64,000 bases of DNA from Mesorhizobium sp. M2A.F.Ca.ET.046.03.2.1 (GTDB taxonomy: Bacteria; Pseudomonadota; Alphaproteobacteria; Rhizobiales; Rhizobiaceae): contig NZ_CP034449.1 of NCBI RefSeq assembly GCF_003952425.1, positions 7,118,001 to 7,182,000 on the forward strand, given 5' to 3'. A program made the translations under genes and the position numbers. Shown in pieces: positions 57,496 through 64,000 of the stretch (the stretch's first letter is position 1; the number at the start of each line of letters is the position of its first letter). Under the pieces are notes generated by a model. The model saw nothing but the letters and a program-made list of their open reading frames with translations. It was not told where the DNA came from and did not search any database.

Positions 57496-58575
57496 TCAAA
57501 CGGCGATGTCGCCGTCGGTATCGGCGCCGAGCTGCGGAACGATGATTGCCTCGAGCGGCGCGTCGAGCGCCCATTTCAAACTGCCGTCCGAGCGTTCGAG
57601 GCTGGAAGAACCGCTCAGCGACTGCGGAGCCACCCGCTGCAGCACCACCGTGCCGAACCCTTTTCGTTCGGCGACCCCCTTCTCCTTGCCATTCCTCTCA
57701 GCGACCCCAATTCCTGCCGCGCCGGACGTCTCCTGCCACAGAAGATGAAACCGCCGCCGCGCGTCCGGACCCATCTCGACCTTCCAGGTGATTTCCACAT
57801 GGCCCCCGTCGACGGCAAGGGCGCCATATTTGGAGGAGTTGGTGCCGAGCTCATGGAAGGCCATGCCGAGATTCTGCACCGCATTCGACTGCAGCGTCAG
57901 CAGCGGCCCGGACAGCGAGATGCGTTCCTCATGGCCGAAGGGCTTCAGATGCTCCTGAACTAGGTCGAACAGGCTGGCGCCGGCCCATTCCGAGGTCACC
58001 AGAAGGTCGTGCGAGCGCGACAGCGCCATGATGCGCGCGCGGATCATCTGCTCGAACTCAGCCGGATCGGTCGAGCGCTTGCTGGTTTCCCTGACCATCG
58101 ACAGGATCACCGCGAACTGGTTCTTCACGCGGTGATTGACCTCGCGCATCAGCAGCCGGATGCGGCGCTCGCTTTCCTTGGCGGACGTGATGTCGCGGGC
58201 GATCTGCGAGGCGCCGACGATCTCGCCTGCGTTGTTCCTGATGGGAGAGACGGTGATCGACACGGCGATCAACGAGCCGTCCTTGCGCTTGCGCGTCGTC
58301 TCAAGGCTGCCTACGCCCTCGCCCCGGCGGATACGGCCGATGATCTCGGTTTCCTCGCTGTGCATGTGATCGGGGATCAAGATCAGAATCGACTTGCCGA
58401 TCACCTCCTCCGCGCTGTAGCCGAACATGCGCTCGGCCGCGTAGTTCCAATCGGTGATGACGCTGTTGAGGTCCTTGCCGATGATGGCGTCATAGGAAGA
58501 GTCGACGATCGCCGCGAGGCGAGCATCGGCATTGGCGTTCGGACGAAAGATCCCCCCTGTACCGGTCATGCGCAT
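57496..58575 (-). CDS. PAS-domain HWE-type histidine kinase
   Basis: A 359-residue soluble kinase. Residues 15-135 are a PAS domain (DSSYDAIIGKDLNSVITDWNYAAERMFGYSAEEVIG). The phospho-acceptor is His148 in MREVNHRVKNQF, followed by the HWE ATPase (AFHELGTNSSKYGAL; LLWQETSG gives the WxE). HWE kinases in alphaproteobacteria feed PhyR to release EcfG. That makes it a candidate upstream sensor of the EcfG-type promoters nearby, but phyR/nepR are not in the window. Confidence 0.9.
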   Translation of the reverse strand: MRMTGTGGIFRPNANADARLAAIVDSSYDAIIGKDLNSVITDWNYAAERMFGYSAEEVIGKSILILIPDHMHSEETEIIGRIRRGEGVGSLETTRKRKDGSLIAVSITVSPIRNNAGEIVGASQIARDITSAKESERRIRLLMREVNHRVKNQFAVILSMVRETSKRSTDPAEFEQMIRARIMALSRSHDLLVTSEWAGASLFDLVQEHLKPFGHEERISLSGPLLTLQSNAVQNLGMAFHELGTNSSKYGALAVDGGHVEITWKVEMGPDARRRFHLLWQETSGAAGIGVAERNGKEKGVAERKGFGTVVLQRVAPQSLSGSSSLERSDGSLKWALDAPLEAIIVPQLGADTDGDIAV

Positions 58576-58626
58576 CAAATAGGGCCGCCCGCAATCAAGG
58601 CAACATATCCGCTGGATCGCATCCGC

Positions 58627-58872
58627 TTACGGCTTGCTGTCGCCGGGGCTATCGCCGGCCGGCCTGTCCGCAGATATCACGCCGAAATCCTGCGATTTCA
58701 CGCCCGCATTCGCCGTGAGGAACCCATCCGACGCCAGCCCTCGACGCAAAAGTTCGCGGACCGCGGCCGAACGGCTCGGCATGCGCTTTTCGAAACGCCA
58801 GTTCTCCAGCGCCGCCAGTTCCTCTTCGGTCAGCATGATCTGCAACCTTTGCGGCCGTTCCAGCTCAGCCAT
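58627..58872 (-). CDS. ribbon-helix-helix-like small protein
   Basis: An 81-residue protein: MAELERPQRLQIMLTEEELAALENWRFEKRMPSRSAAVRELLRRGL is an Arc/MetJ-type ribbon-helix-helix. The rest is a flexible tail. GGAGGCAGGC precedes the ATG. Likely a DNA-binding dimer, possibly autoregulatory. No toxin gene is adjacent. Confidence 0.78.
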   Translation of the reverse strand: MAELERPQRLQIMLTEEELAALENWRFEKRMPSRSAAVRELLRRGLASDGFLTANAGVKSQDFGVISADRPAGDSPGDSKP

Positions 58873-59140
58873 GCCTGCCTCCATCACAGACAAAAACGCT
58901 GCGAATGAGTAAATGCCTCATTGTGAGTAGAAGTAGGGTTTGTGGCATAGGACGTCAAGAATGACCAAGCTGTGAAAGACGGCACAGGCTAACGATACCA
59001 ACGATGGGCCGAAACCACATTTGTTGTTCTATGCTAACTTATTGATTTTCTTATAGCTTTTTGAATTTTTTGCTTGCATTCCGTGACCGTCTGGCGCATG
59101 GTGGAAATCGAGGGATAACCTCCAGGGAAGGAGGCAGTCC

Positions 59141-59479
59141 ATGTTCCGACGATTTTCAATCCGCTTGCGCGACGACGCCCACCACAAGGTGCAACAGGCC
59201 TTGTGGACCAAGGGTATCGTCAACATCATCCGAATTTCCGAAGAAATCAGGCTGGATCATCTGGCCGAGAACATCGCCCGCGAGGACATCGAAAGCCTGG
59301 TGATGGAGGTATCACAGCTCTACGGGGCGCCGATCGAGTTCGACGACGAGGCCCTGACGGCGCTCGACCTGCCGGAGGTCCTTAAGCCCGACAATCGCAA
59401 CGACCTCGAAAAGGTGCTGGATGGGCGCATGTCCGGCGGTGAGATCAGCATCGACGTGCTGCATATGAAACGGTGCTAG
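59141..59479 (+). CDS. hypothetical protein
   Basis: A 112-residue protein: MFRRFSIRLRDDAHHKVQQALWTKGIVNI, then IAREDIESLVMEVSQLYGAPIEFDDEAL. AAGGAGGCAGTCC precedes it. No domain recognised; helical. The 260 bp upstream include an AT-rich stretch (59030-59070). Confidence 0.6.
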   Translation: MFRRFSIRLRDDAHHKVQQALWTKGIVNIIRISEEIRLDHLAENIAREDIESLVMEVSQLYGAPIEFDDEALTALDLPEVLKPDNRNDLEKVLDGRMSGGEISIDVLHMKRC

Positions 59480-59567
59480 GCGCGTCGCGTCTGGACGACC
59501 CCAATCGACCGCGCCCCTCGGAACGGATGCCACCGCCTTGGCGATTGGCCGAGACGCCTGTCGCGAT

Positions 59568-59749
59568 CGTCATCCACGGGCGGAGCAAGGAGCGAAGCGA
59601 CGCGCGCAGACCCGAGGATCCATGCCGTGACTTGGAAGCGCCGCGGCGGTCCACAAATTCTGCACCGTTGCACACTTCGGTCCAGGTAACGGAATGGATT
59701 CCAGGGTCTGCGCGCGTCGCTTCGCTCCTTGCTCCGCCATAGAATGACG
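59568..59749. repeat. dispersed rhizobial repeat, copy C (182 bp, long arms)
   Basis: Bounded by CGTCAT and ATGACG. Contains 35-bp perfect inverted arms at 59579-59613 and 59704-59738 (GGCGGAGCAAGGAGCGAAGC is the start of the left arm). Inner ATCCATGCCGTGAC pair is diverged. Same family as 20049 and 27908. Confidence 0.88.
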
Positions 59750-59857
59750 AGGTTCAGAAGCGTCCAGCTCATCGCCAGCGTTTGCGCTGACTACCCAGCG
59801 GACCTTGATAGCCTTGCCCTCGAAGCCTGCAATGTTCAACATCACTGTGTTGAGGAA

Positions 59858-60079
59858 CTAGCCCTTCTTCGGGCGCTTCGGAGCGGCTTTCCTTGGCAGC
59901 GCCACTGGCGCTTCGGCTTCCTGCGCCAGCCTGGCCGCGCGCAAGCGCTCGGTCTTGGCCGCCCTTTCCTTGGCTTCCAGGTCCTGAATCTGCCGAGCGA
60001 CACGAGAGGTCGTGTCGGTCTTGGCTTCCGTGCGGGATGGGACCGGCTTGAACAGGCCGGTATCCGGTAGCGACTTCAT
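59858..60079 (-). CDS. small basic hypothetical protein
   Basis: A 73-residue protein: MKSLPDTGLFKPVPSRTEAK then coiled, Ala/Lys/Arg-rich (DLEAKERAAKTERLRAARLAQEAEA). GGAGATGACA precedes the start. Common rhizobial low-complexity type. Right next to the cspA terminator. Confidence 0.55.
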   Translation of the reverse strand: MKSLPDTGLFKPVPSRTEAKTDTTSRVARQIQDLEAKERAAKTERLRAARLAQEAEAPVALPRKAAPKRPKKG

Positions 60080-60095
60080 TGTCATCTCCTTAATC

Positions 60096-60121
60096 AAAAA
60101 AGGCCGGGCAAAGCCCGACCT
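60096..60121 (-). terminator. intrinsic terminator of the cold-shock gene
   Basis: On the minus strand GGTCGGGC, loop TTT, GCCCGGCC, TTTTTT, about 65 bp past the stop at 60186. Confidence 0.88.
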
Positions 60122-60185
60122 TCTCCAACGCGCCTCCGCGGCCTATGCCAGTACATCCGTGGTCAACGACCGCGAGGCGCTGTGA

Positions 60186-60395
60186 TCAGGAGGCTTGCAG
60201 ATTCTCGGCCGCGCTTTTGCCGCTGCGGGCATCCTTCACGACGTCGAAGCTGACCTTCTGGCCTTCGACGAGGGAACGCAGCCCTGCGCGCTCGACGGCC
60301 GAGATGTGAACGAACACGTCCGGCTGACCGCCGCCCTGCTCGATAAAGCCGAAACCCTTGGTAGAATTGAAAAACTTCACCGTTCCAGTAGTCAT
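60186..60395 (-). CDS. cold-shock protein (CspA family)
   Basis: A 69-residue CSD protein: [18 protein letters not shown] (RNP1) and [13 protein letters not shown] (RNP2), with [19 protein letters not shown] chaperone. The long 5' gap upstream (60396-60685) is usual for csp mRNA thermosensing leaders. ATG 60395 follows GGAGATCGCA. Confidence 0.92.
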   Translation of the reverse strand: MTTGTVKFFNSTKGFGFIEQGGGQPDVFVHISAVERAGLRSLVEGQKVSFDVVKDARSGKSAAENLQAS

Positions 60396-60685
60396 TGCGA
60401 TCTCCTTACAAATCGACGCAAAATTGTACCCGCCCGGCAACCGCCAAGCGACGAATTCTTCGAAATTGAGAGGGAAGATCGCAGGGGCGCATTTTGCGCG
60501 AAAACAACGTTCTTTCAGCAAGATCGATTTATCCTATATAGCTATTAATTTCCTCAGCGGCAAGGGCCCCGGGCATAATACTTCAAGCCGCGGTCCGTCC
60601 AAACCAAAGCAGTTCCCGCCGGAGCGGTCGATCCGACAGAGCGTTGGTCCTGATTCGACGAGCGCGGTTCCTGAATGGGGCAGCA

Positions 60686-60853
60686 ATGGCCAAAAGGGAC
60701 AACAATCCACCCTCTCGCGACGTGGTGAAGCGACTGGTGCGGGAGACGGGCATCAGCGAGGCATAGGCACGCGATCTCGTCCGCCTTATCGGCCTGCACT
60801 GGAGTTCTCTTGTCCGCGAGGCCAAGCTGATCGCTTCCTCACCCCGGGATTAA
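60686..60853 (+). pseudogene. small conserved-looking protein interrupted by TAG
   Basis: MAKRDNNPPSRDVVKRLVRE, TGISEA, then TAG at 60764-60766, then ARDLVRLIGL, WSSLVREAKLIASSPRD and TAA. The whole reads as one 55-residue protein if the TAG were CAG (Gln), a single C-to-T change. GAATGGGGCAGCA precedes the ATG. Either a recent nonsense mutant or two short peptides. Confidence 0.55.
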
Positions 60854-60860
60854 GCCGGGT

Positions 60861-61274
60861 TCAGCCCCTGGAATCCAGATGGTCGAGGATGGCAAGGCCG
60901 GTTTCGTACTTCTCGGGCGCGACGCCCGCCTGGTGGGCCTGCCAGAGATTGTCGCGCAGATCGGCTATCTTCACCGGCAATGCCAGCCCGTTCGAGGCGG
61001 CGCGGTAGAGAAAACCTTCCTCGCTCTCGTCCATGCGCCGCGTCAGCGCATCGACCGCGGCCACCACCGGCAGGCCGAAACCAGCGCCCTGCAGCCTCTC
61101 AAAGGTCCAGCCGTCGCCTTTCTCGACAATGTCGTGCAGGTAGGCGACGGTCTTTTCGTCCAACGTCTCGACGGCATCGGCAACGCGCCTCAGATGTTCG
61201 ATATAGGGCCGACCGGTCTTGTCCTTCTGGCCTCGATGAGCCTGCTCGGCGATCTTTGCTGCCTCGTGAAGCAT
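60861..61274 (-). CDS. HD-domain phosphohydrolase (RelA/SpoT-like HD)
   Basis: A 137-residue HD protein. Metal motifs: HRGQKDKTGRPYIEHLRRVA (H...H), TVAYLHDIVEK (HD) and LPVKIADLRDN (D). This matches the small MESH1/SpoT hydrolase-like subgroup. ATG 61274 follows GGAAGGATC. Could degrade (p)ppGpp-like or other nucleotides. Confidence 0.85.
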   Translation of the reverse strand: MLHEAAKIAEQAHRGQKDKTGRPYIEHLRRVADAVETLDEKTVAYLHDIVEKGDGWTFERLQGAGFGLPVVAAVDALTRRMDESEEGFLYRAASNGLALPVKIADLRDNLWQAHQAGVAPEKYETGLAILDHLDSRG

Positions 61275-61406
61275 GATCCTTCCAATCTCGTCACAACAGA
61301 GCCCGCCCCGGCGAGGGACGGCCGAGGCGGGCTTGCTCGGGCTGAACCCGGTCGGTGGCGCGCCTCTCGCGGGGGGAGCGGGGCTGCGCGCCATCCTGCC
61401 TTCCAG

Positions 61407-61431
61407 AACAGCGGCGCCTGGCGAATGTTCC
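61407..61431 (-). promoter_or_regulatory. EcfG-like site, minus strand
   Basis: Minus strand GGAAC (61431-61427), 16 bp, TGTT (61410-61407). One mismatch. 133 bp before the HD gene, so a weak candidate. Confidence 0.35.
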
Positions 61432-61457
61432 CGCCCGGAGAAAAAGACTGGTATGCA

Positions 61458-61482
61458 GGAACTTCGCGACCGCGCTGCCGTT
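61458..61482 (+). promoter_or_regulatory. EcfG-type promoter of csbD
   Basis: GGAAC, 16-bp spacer, CGTT: exact consensus, 32 bp before the start. Confidence 0.82.
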
Positions 61483-61513
61483 AGCCCTGCATGTCCAACA
61501 GGAGGTACGGCAA

Positions 61514-61717
61514 ATGGATTGGAACCGCGTCGAAGGCAATTGGAAGCAGGTGAAGGGCAAGGTCAAGGAACAGTGGGGCAAGCTCACCGACGACGATCTC
61601 GATCGCATCGCCGGAAAGCGCGACCAGCTCGAAGGCAAGATCCAGGAACGCTACGGCATCGAGAAGGATCGCGTGCGCCGCGACATCGATGACTGGTACG
61701 GCCGCCAAGGCTGGTGA
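61514..61717 (+). CDS. CsbD-family stress protein
   Basis: A 67-residue CsbD: MDWNRVEGNWKQVKGKVKEQ then WGKLTDDDLDRIAGKRDQLEGKIQERYG. The exact family length and Asn-Trp-Lys start. Small stress protein of unknown mechanism, in many alphaproteobacteria under EcfG. AGGAGGTACGGCAA precedes the ATG; strong terminator after it. Confidence 0.95.
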   Translation: MDWNRVEGNWKQVKGKVKEQWGKLTDDDLDRIAGKRDQLEGKIQERYGIEKDRVRRDIDDWYGRQGW

Positions 61718-61735
61718 CAGCCGACTGCCCGAAGC

Positions 61736-61767
61736 AAAGGGCGCTGCCGCGCGGCAGCGCCCTTTTT
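61736..61767 (+). terminator. intrinsic terminator of csbD
   Basis: AAAGGGCGCTGCC, GCGC loop, GGCAGCGCCCTTT, then TT. Confidence 0.92.
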
Positions 61768-61970
61768 GCTGAGCCGTTCAGGATTGGGCGAGGCGGCCGC
61801 TCTATCTCGCCGGCGCCGCTGAAACCGCCCTGCCCACTTGGGCGCCGATTGCGTTGTCCACCTTGGCCGAGGCGCCAGGCGCATCCCGCCATGCGGCGGC
61901 CGGGGCTGAAATTCGACTTTGCCGTTGTCCGGGCTGGAACCTTCATTCGCGATCCGCATTTGTTGTCGCC

Positions 61971-62189
61971 ATGGATATTTTCGACGCAAATTCTCTGGTC
62001 ATCGCACGGGCAAAGGCCCTGCGCTCCGAAAACAGCCGCATGCGGGAACTGGCTTGGGCGCATGTGGAGCAATCCAGGGCCCTCGCCCAGCAGTTGGCAG
62101 CGATTCGGAACCAATCAAACCGGGCATTGCCGATGACGGGCAACTTGACTGAGATCGAACGAGCCCTAGATTGTCCAGATCGCTGGTAA
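61971..62189 (+). CDS. small helical hypothetical protein
   Basis: A 72-residue protein: MDIFDANSLVIARAKALRSE then helical (RMRELAWAHVEQSRALAQQL). A GGAAC at 61936-61940 lies upstream but the -10 (CATT) is poor. No family recognised. Confidence 0.5.
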   Translation: MDIFDANSLVIARAKALRSENSRMRELAWAHVEQSRALAQQLAAIRNQSNRALPMTGNLTEIERALDCPDRW

Positions 62190-62257
62190 CCCCCAATGGA
62201 CACCATTAGCGGCTGAGAGACGACGAACGCGCTCCCGTCTGAAAACGGGAGAGCGCT

Positions 62258-62437
62258 ATGCGCCAAGCCAGAACTGCGTTGCCCCGGGCACGCGAACCCT
62301 TCCAGGATCAACTCGTCCAGGGCAGCAAAGACGCGATCAAGCGCTCCCGGGAATTGCTGCGCCGCACCGAGCGTCTGGTGCGCTCGAAACTGCCGATTGT
62401 CTCGGAACCGCCTTCCGACGAACCCCCTAATCTTTAG
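62258..62437 (+). CDS. small basic hypothetical protein
   Basis: A 59-residue protein: MRQARTALPRAREPFQDQLV then QGSKDAIKRSRELLRRTERLVR. Helical and basic. Ends with TAG directly before the GGCAATTCC repeat arm. Preceded by a CTCCCGT/ACGGGAG hairpin (about 62232-62252) that could be its leader. Confidence 0.5.
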   Translation: MRQARTALPRAREPFQDQLVQGSKDAIKRSRELLRRTERLVRSKLPIVSEPPSDEPPNL

Positions 62438-62438
62438 G

Positions 62439-62467
62439 GCAATTCCAGGAAAATGTGGGCGGTTTTT
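62439..62467. repeat. partial GGAATTGC-type repeat
   Basis: GGCAATTCCAGGAAAA, then GTGGGCGGTTTTT matches, in reverse complement, the right half of the repeat at 40624-40730. Confidence 0.65.
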
Positions 62468-62496
62468 ACCCGCCGCGCTTTTCCGGCCGACGCCCA

Positions 62497-62739
62497 TCAA
62501 TCGCCGCGTCGTTTCCGGTGCGGAGACTCCTGATTCTCGCCGCGCAGCATCTGCCTGTCGTCAGGATCGATCAGATCGCGCTCGCCAGCTTTCAACCCGC
62601 TTCCTTTCTCGCGGGTGGCCCGCTCCTGGCTCGGCCGCTTCAGCTCTTCCCTGGCGTTGAAATCCTTTCCGGCGTTCTTGGTGTTGACGCGCTCCTCGAT
62701 GATGCGTTGCTGCTGGTCGTGCGTTGTCTTGCCTGCCAT
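62497..62739 (-). CDS. small charged hypothetical protein
   Basis: An 80-residue hydrophilic protein: MAGKTTHDQQQRIIEERVNT, FNAREELKRPSQERATREK and DLIDPDDRQMLRGENQESPH. GGAGAGACAGTC precedes the ATG. Similar disordered proteins are widespread in Mesorhizobium, as I recall. Confidence 0.6.
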   Translation of the reverse strand: MAGKTTHDQQQRIIEERVNTKNAGKDFNAREELKRPSQERATREKGSGLKAGERDLIDPDDRQMLRGENQESPHRKRRGD

Positions 62740-62780
62740 GACTGTCTCTCCTGTGCTGAAGCCAATCTCTCAAAATGGAG

Positions 62781-62810
62781 AAGCCCGCCCGGAGGGGAGC
62801 GGGCGGGCTT
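62781..62810. terminator. GC-rich hairpin
   Basis: AAGCCCGCCC and GGGCGGGCTT with a 10-nt loop, 42 bp from the start of the 62739 gene. No clear gene runs into it. Could be a leader structure. Confidence 0.45.
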
Positions 62811-62990
62811 CTATCGGGAGGATTGGAACCCCGATGGCGGCGGGCTGGGGGGATGCCGCCGCGGACCAAACCGGCGAGCGGCGCTTATGTTCCTTCAGGA
62901 AGCGATGCTCTCTGAGTTCAATTGAGCTCATCGCGCCACAACCCGCTCACGGGCGACCGCCGCTGCGATGACAAATCACGATTGCGCAGC

Positions 62991-63015
62991 GGAACAAGTC
63001 CAGTCGCTTCCGGTT
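62991..63015 (+). promoter_or_regulatory. EcfG-like site upstream of 63040
   Basis: GGAAC, 16 bp, GGTT. One mismatch. Ahead of a weakly supported frame. Confidence 0.35.
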
Positions 63016-63039
63016 TCGCAGTGATCAGGACTGCGTGAA

Positions 63040-63273
63040 ATGGCCCAGGATCGACGTCACAACGAAGCTCTCGCCAGGTTGCTGAGACGGCAGTTTTCCA
63101 GCGAGGTTTTGCGACGGCACCTGCGCGCGTGGCCACTTTTTCGGGTGACCGTCAGCTTCCCGAGCGCCTTCGAGCCCTGCTTGAAAGGCTCGGGCGAAGG
63201 AACGGTCGAAATCACAAAGGAGATGACAACCGCTGAGAGGCCAAGTTCGGGCAACCAGGAGAGACGCCGTTAA
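63040..63273 (+). CDS. possible small protein
   Basis: A 77-residue frame: MAQDRRHNEALARLLRRQFS then LRRHLRAWPLFRVTVSFPSA. AGGACTGCGTGAA is a passable ribosome site. It is the better of the frames in the 650-bp gap before the 24-codon gene, but coding character is modest. Confidence 0.3.
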   Translation: MAQDRRHNEALARLLRRQFSSEVLRRHLRAWPLFRVTVSFPSAFEPCLKGSGEGTVEITKEMTTAERPSSGNQERRR

Positions 63274-63313
63274 GACTTCGGTCCGGACCGCGCGGGACCG
63301 TGGGCCCACACCG

Positions 63314-63338
63314 GGAACGGAAGCCACTTGCTCCCGTT
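63314..63338 (+). promoter_or_regulatory. EcfG-type promoter of the 24-codon gene
   Basis: GGAAC, 16-bp spacer, CGTT: exact consensus, 56 bp before the ATG at 63394. Confidence 0.8.
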
Positions 63339-63393
63339 GGTCGAAGGCGAAAGCTGCACAGGCAGCGCCTCATCAAGGATTGAGAGAGAAGAC

Positions 63394-63468
63394 ATGAACA
63401 ACATCATCTGGCTCGTAGGAGCAATCGTCATCGTCCTTGCCATCCTTGGATTCCTCGGCATCCGGTGA
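63394..63468 (+). CDS. 24-residue hydrophobic membrane peptide
   Basis: The complete peptide is MNNIIWLVGA IVIVLAILGF LGIR: a short polar N-terminus, one membrane helix, Arg end. ATG 63394 follows GAGAGAGAAGAC. The exact EcfG-type promoter upstream and a good ribosome site argue that it is real. Resembles DUF3309-like single helices. Confidence 0.7.
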   Translation: MNNIIWLVGAIVIVLAILGFLGIR

Positions 63469-63484
63469 CGCTGGCGGGCGTCAC

Positions 63485-63682
63485 TTAATCGAGAAGCCGC
63501 TCCCGGTGGGCAATGTGCAGCGCCTGCGTGACTCGGAATAAATCGAGCAGTTCCAATGCCTGCTCGGCTGGCGCGCCCAGCTCGATGAGGCGATCGATAA
63601 TCTCTCGCTGGCGGGAGATATGACGCGCTCCCGTGCGGATATGACGATTGAGCATCTGAAGCTCGGTTTCGGGGCTAACCAT
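63485..63682 (-). CDS. small helical hypothetical protein
   Basis: A 65-residue protein: MVSPETELQMLNRHIRTGAR then HISRQREIIDRLIELGAPAE. Two helices around 8-30 and 40-60. Longer upstream frames have no clear start. Divergent from the next gene with an FNR-type box between. Confidence 0.6.
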   Translation of the reverse strand: MVSPETELQMLNRHIRTGARHISRQREIIDRLIELGAPAEQALELLDLFRVTQALHIAHRERLLD

Positions 63683-63751
63683 CTGGTCCCAACGCGAGGG
63701 TGAGGATCGTATCGCAACACAGTATTGTGCGCCCGCGATCGTGCGCCGGCT

Positions 63752-63765
63752 TTGATCTTCATCAA
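63752..63765. promoter_or_regulatory. FNR/FixK-type anaerobox
   Basis: TTGAT-CTTC-ATCAA is the perfect consensus 14-bp palindrome bound by FNR/FixK-type regulators. It lies 70 bp upstream of the 63682 gene on one side and 86 bp upstream of the 63851 start on the other. Confidence 0.7.
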
Positions 63766-63850
63766 TTTCCGGAGGGGCCTGGTCGTCATGGCGCGCCTCG
63801 ACTCCTATCTGCCACGGGGATATGATTTCAAAGCTCGGAGGGCGAGCCTG

Positions 63851-64000
63851 ATGGACCGCTTTATCGCCAGGGAGAACATCAAGCACTTCGTGGACCGCCT
63901 TCAAACGGAGACGGACGACGGCACCAGAGCGACGGTCCAAAGGCTGCTGATTGCTGAAGATGACAAATTCGCGAGTGTCCGAACGGCTGGATATGGTGGA
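63851..64000 (+). CDS. small helical rhizobial protein (runs off window)
   Basis: 50 codons in frame to the last base: MDRFIARENIKHFVDRLQTE then DDGTRATVQRLLIAEDDKF. The start resembles the short Rhizobiales proteins beginning M-x-F-I-A-R-x-N-I, as I recall. CGGAGGGCGAGCCTG precedes the ATG. An in-frame ATG at 63788 would add 21 residues. Downstream of an FNR-type box. Confidence 0.65.
   Translation, partial: MDRFIARENIKHFVDRLQTETDDGTRATVQRLLIAEDDKFASVRTAGYGG

Noticed and set aside
61936..61965. EcfG promoter for the 61971 gene
   Set aside because: GGAAC is present but the expected -10 is CATT; too weak to list as a feature.

Overview
The window looks like chromosomal DNA of a Mesorhizobium-type alphaproteobacterium (Rhizobiales). 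Reasons: high GC by eye; an AapJQMP amino-acid transporter; a groESL operon with CIRCE and a CTTGAC/CTATCT-type promoter; many small Rhizobiales-type proteins; repeated GGAAC-N16-CGTT promoters of the EcfG (RpoE2) general-stress type; and rhizobial dispersed palindromic repeats. I saw no rRNA, tRNA, CRISPR array, transposase or replication origin. All identifications come from reading the sequence; no database search was run.

Layout. 1-3.5 kb: LysR/SDR pair, then a divergent ATP-grasp protein and methyltransferase. 3.6-6.0 kb: CIRCE-groES-groEL, with the groEL 3' end and its hairpin repeated in three 77-bp units. 6-21.3 kb: ordinary regulators, hydrolases, LysE exporter, GST, patatin lipoprotein, metallophosphoesterase, fumarase C and two DoxX genes, plus a decayed hydrolase/TetR pair truncated head to head. 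21.3-25.1 kb: ppk-ppx operon (ppx frameshifted). 25.3-34.1 kb: zinc-finger protein, FAD monooxygenase, lone BrnA-like antitoxin, aapJQMP and a cystathionine beta-lyase. 34.2-42.8 kb: ECF sigma factor-DUF4142-cupredoxin operon, HPP-CBS protein, enoyl-CoA hydratase/TetR pair, frameshifted ion transporter and a CHASE3 hybrid histidine kinase.

42.8-64 kb is accessory in character. It holds many very small genes (down to 24 codons), several with EcfG-type promoters: DUF3309, two divergent one-helix proteins, an Asn-rich secreted protein, a DUF883-like protein, csbD and a 24-residue hydrophobic peptide. It also holds a four-gene overlapping cassette resembling a phage holin/Rz/Rz1 lysis module with no other phage genes, a divergent tryptophan 2,3-dioxygenase with an Lrp-type regulator, and an HWE kinase.

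The most unusual locus is 52.35-55.83 kb. A secreted Gly-Gly-Asn repeat protein and a convergent operon (exported protein, HTTM membrane protein, SdrD-B-like secreted protein) face each other, and both are preceded by the same diverged copy of about 85 bp of promoter/leader DNA. The similarity continues into the first roughly 20 codons. This suggests a co-regulated cell-surface module.

Four otherwise good genes (hydrolase, ppx, transporter, HTTM-operon leader gene) each carry one apparent single-base loss in a G/C run, so sequencing or assembly error must be considered before calling them pseudogenes.
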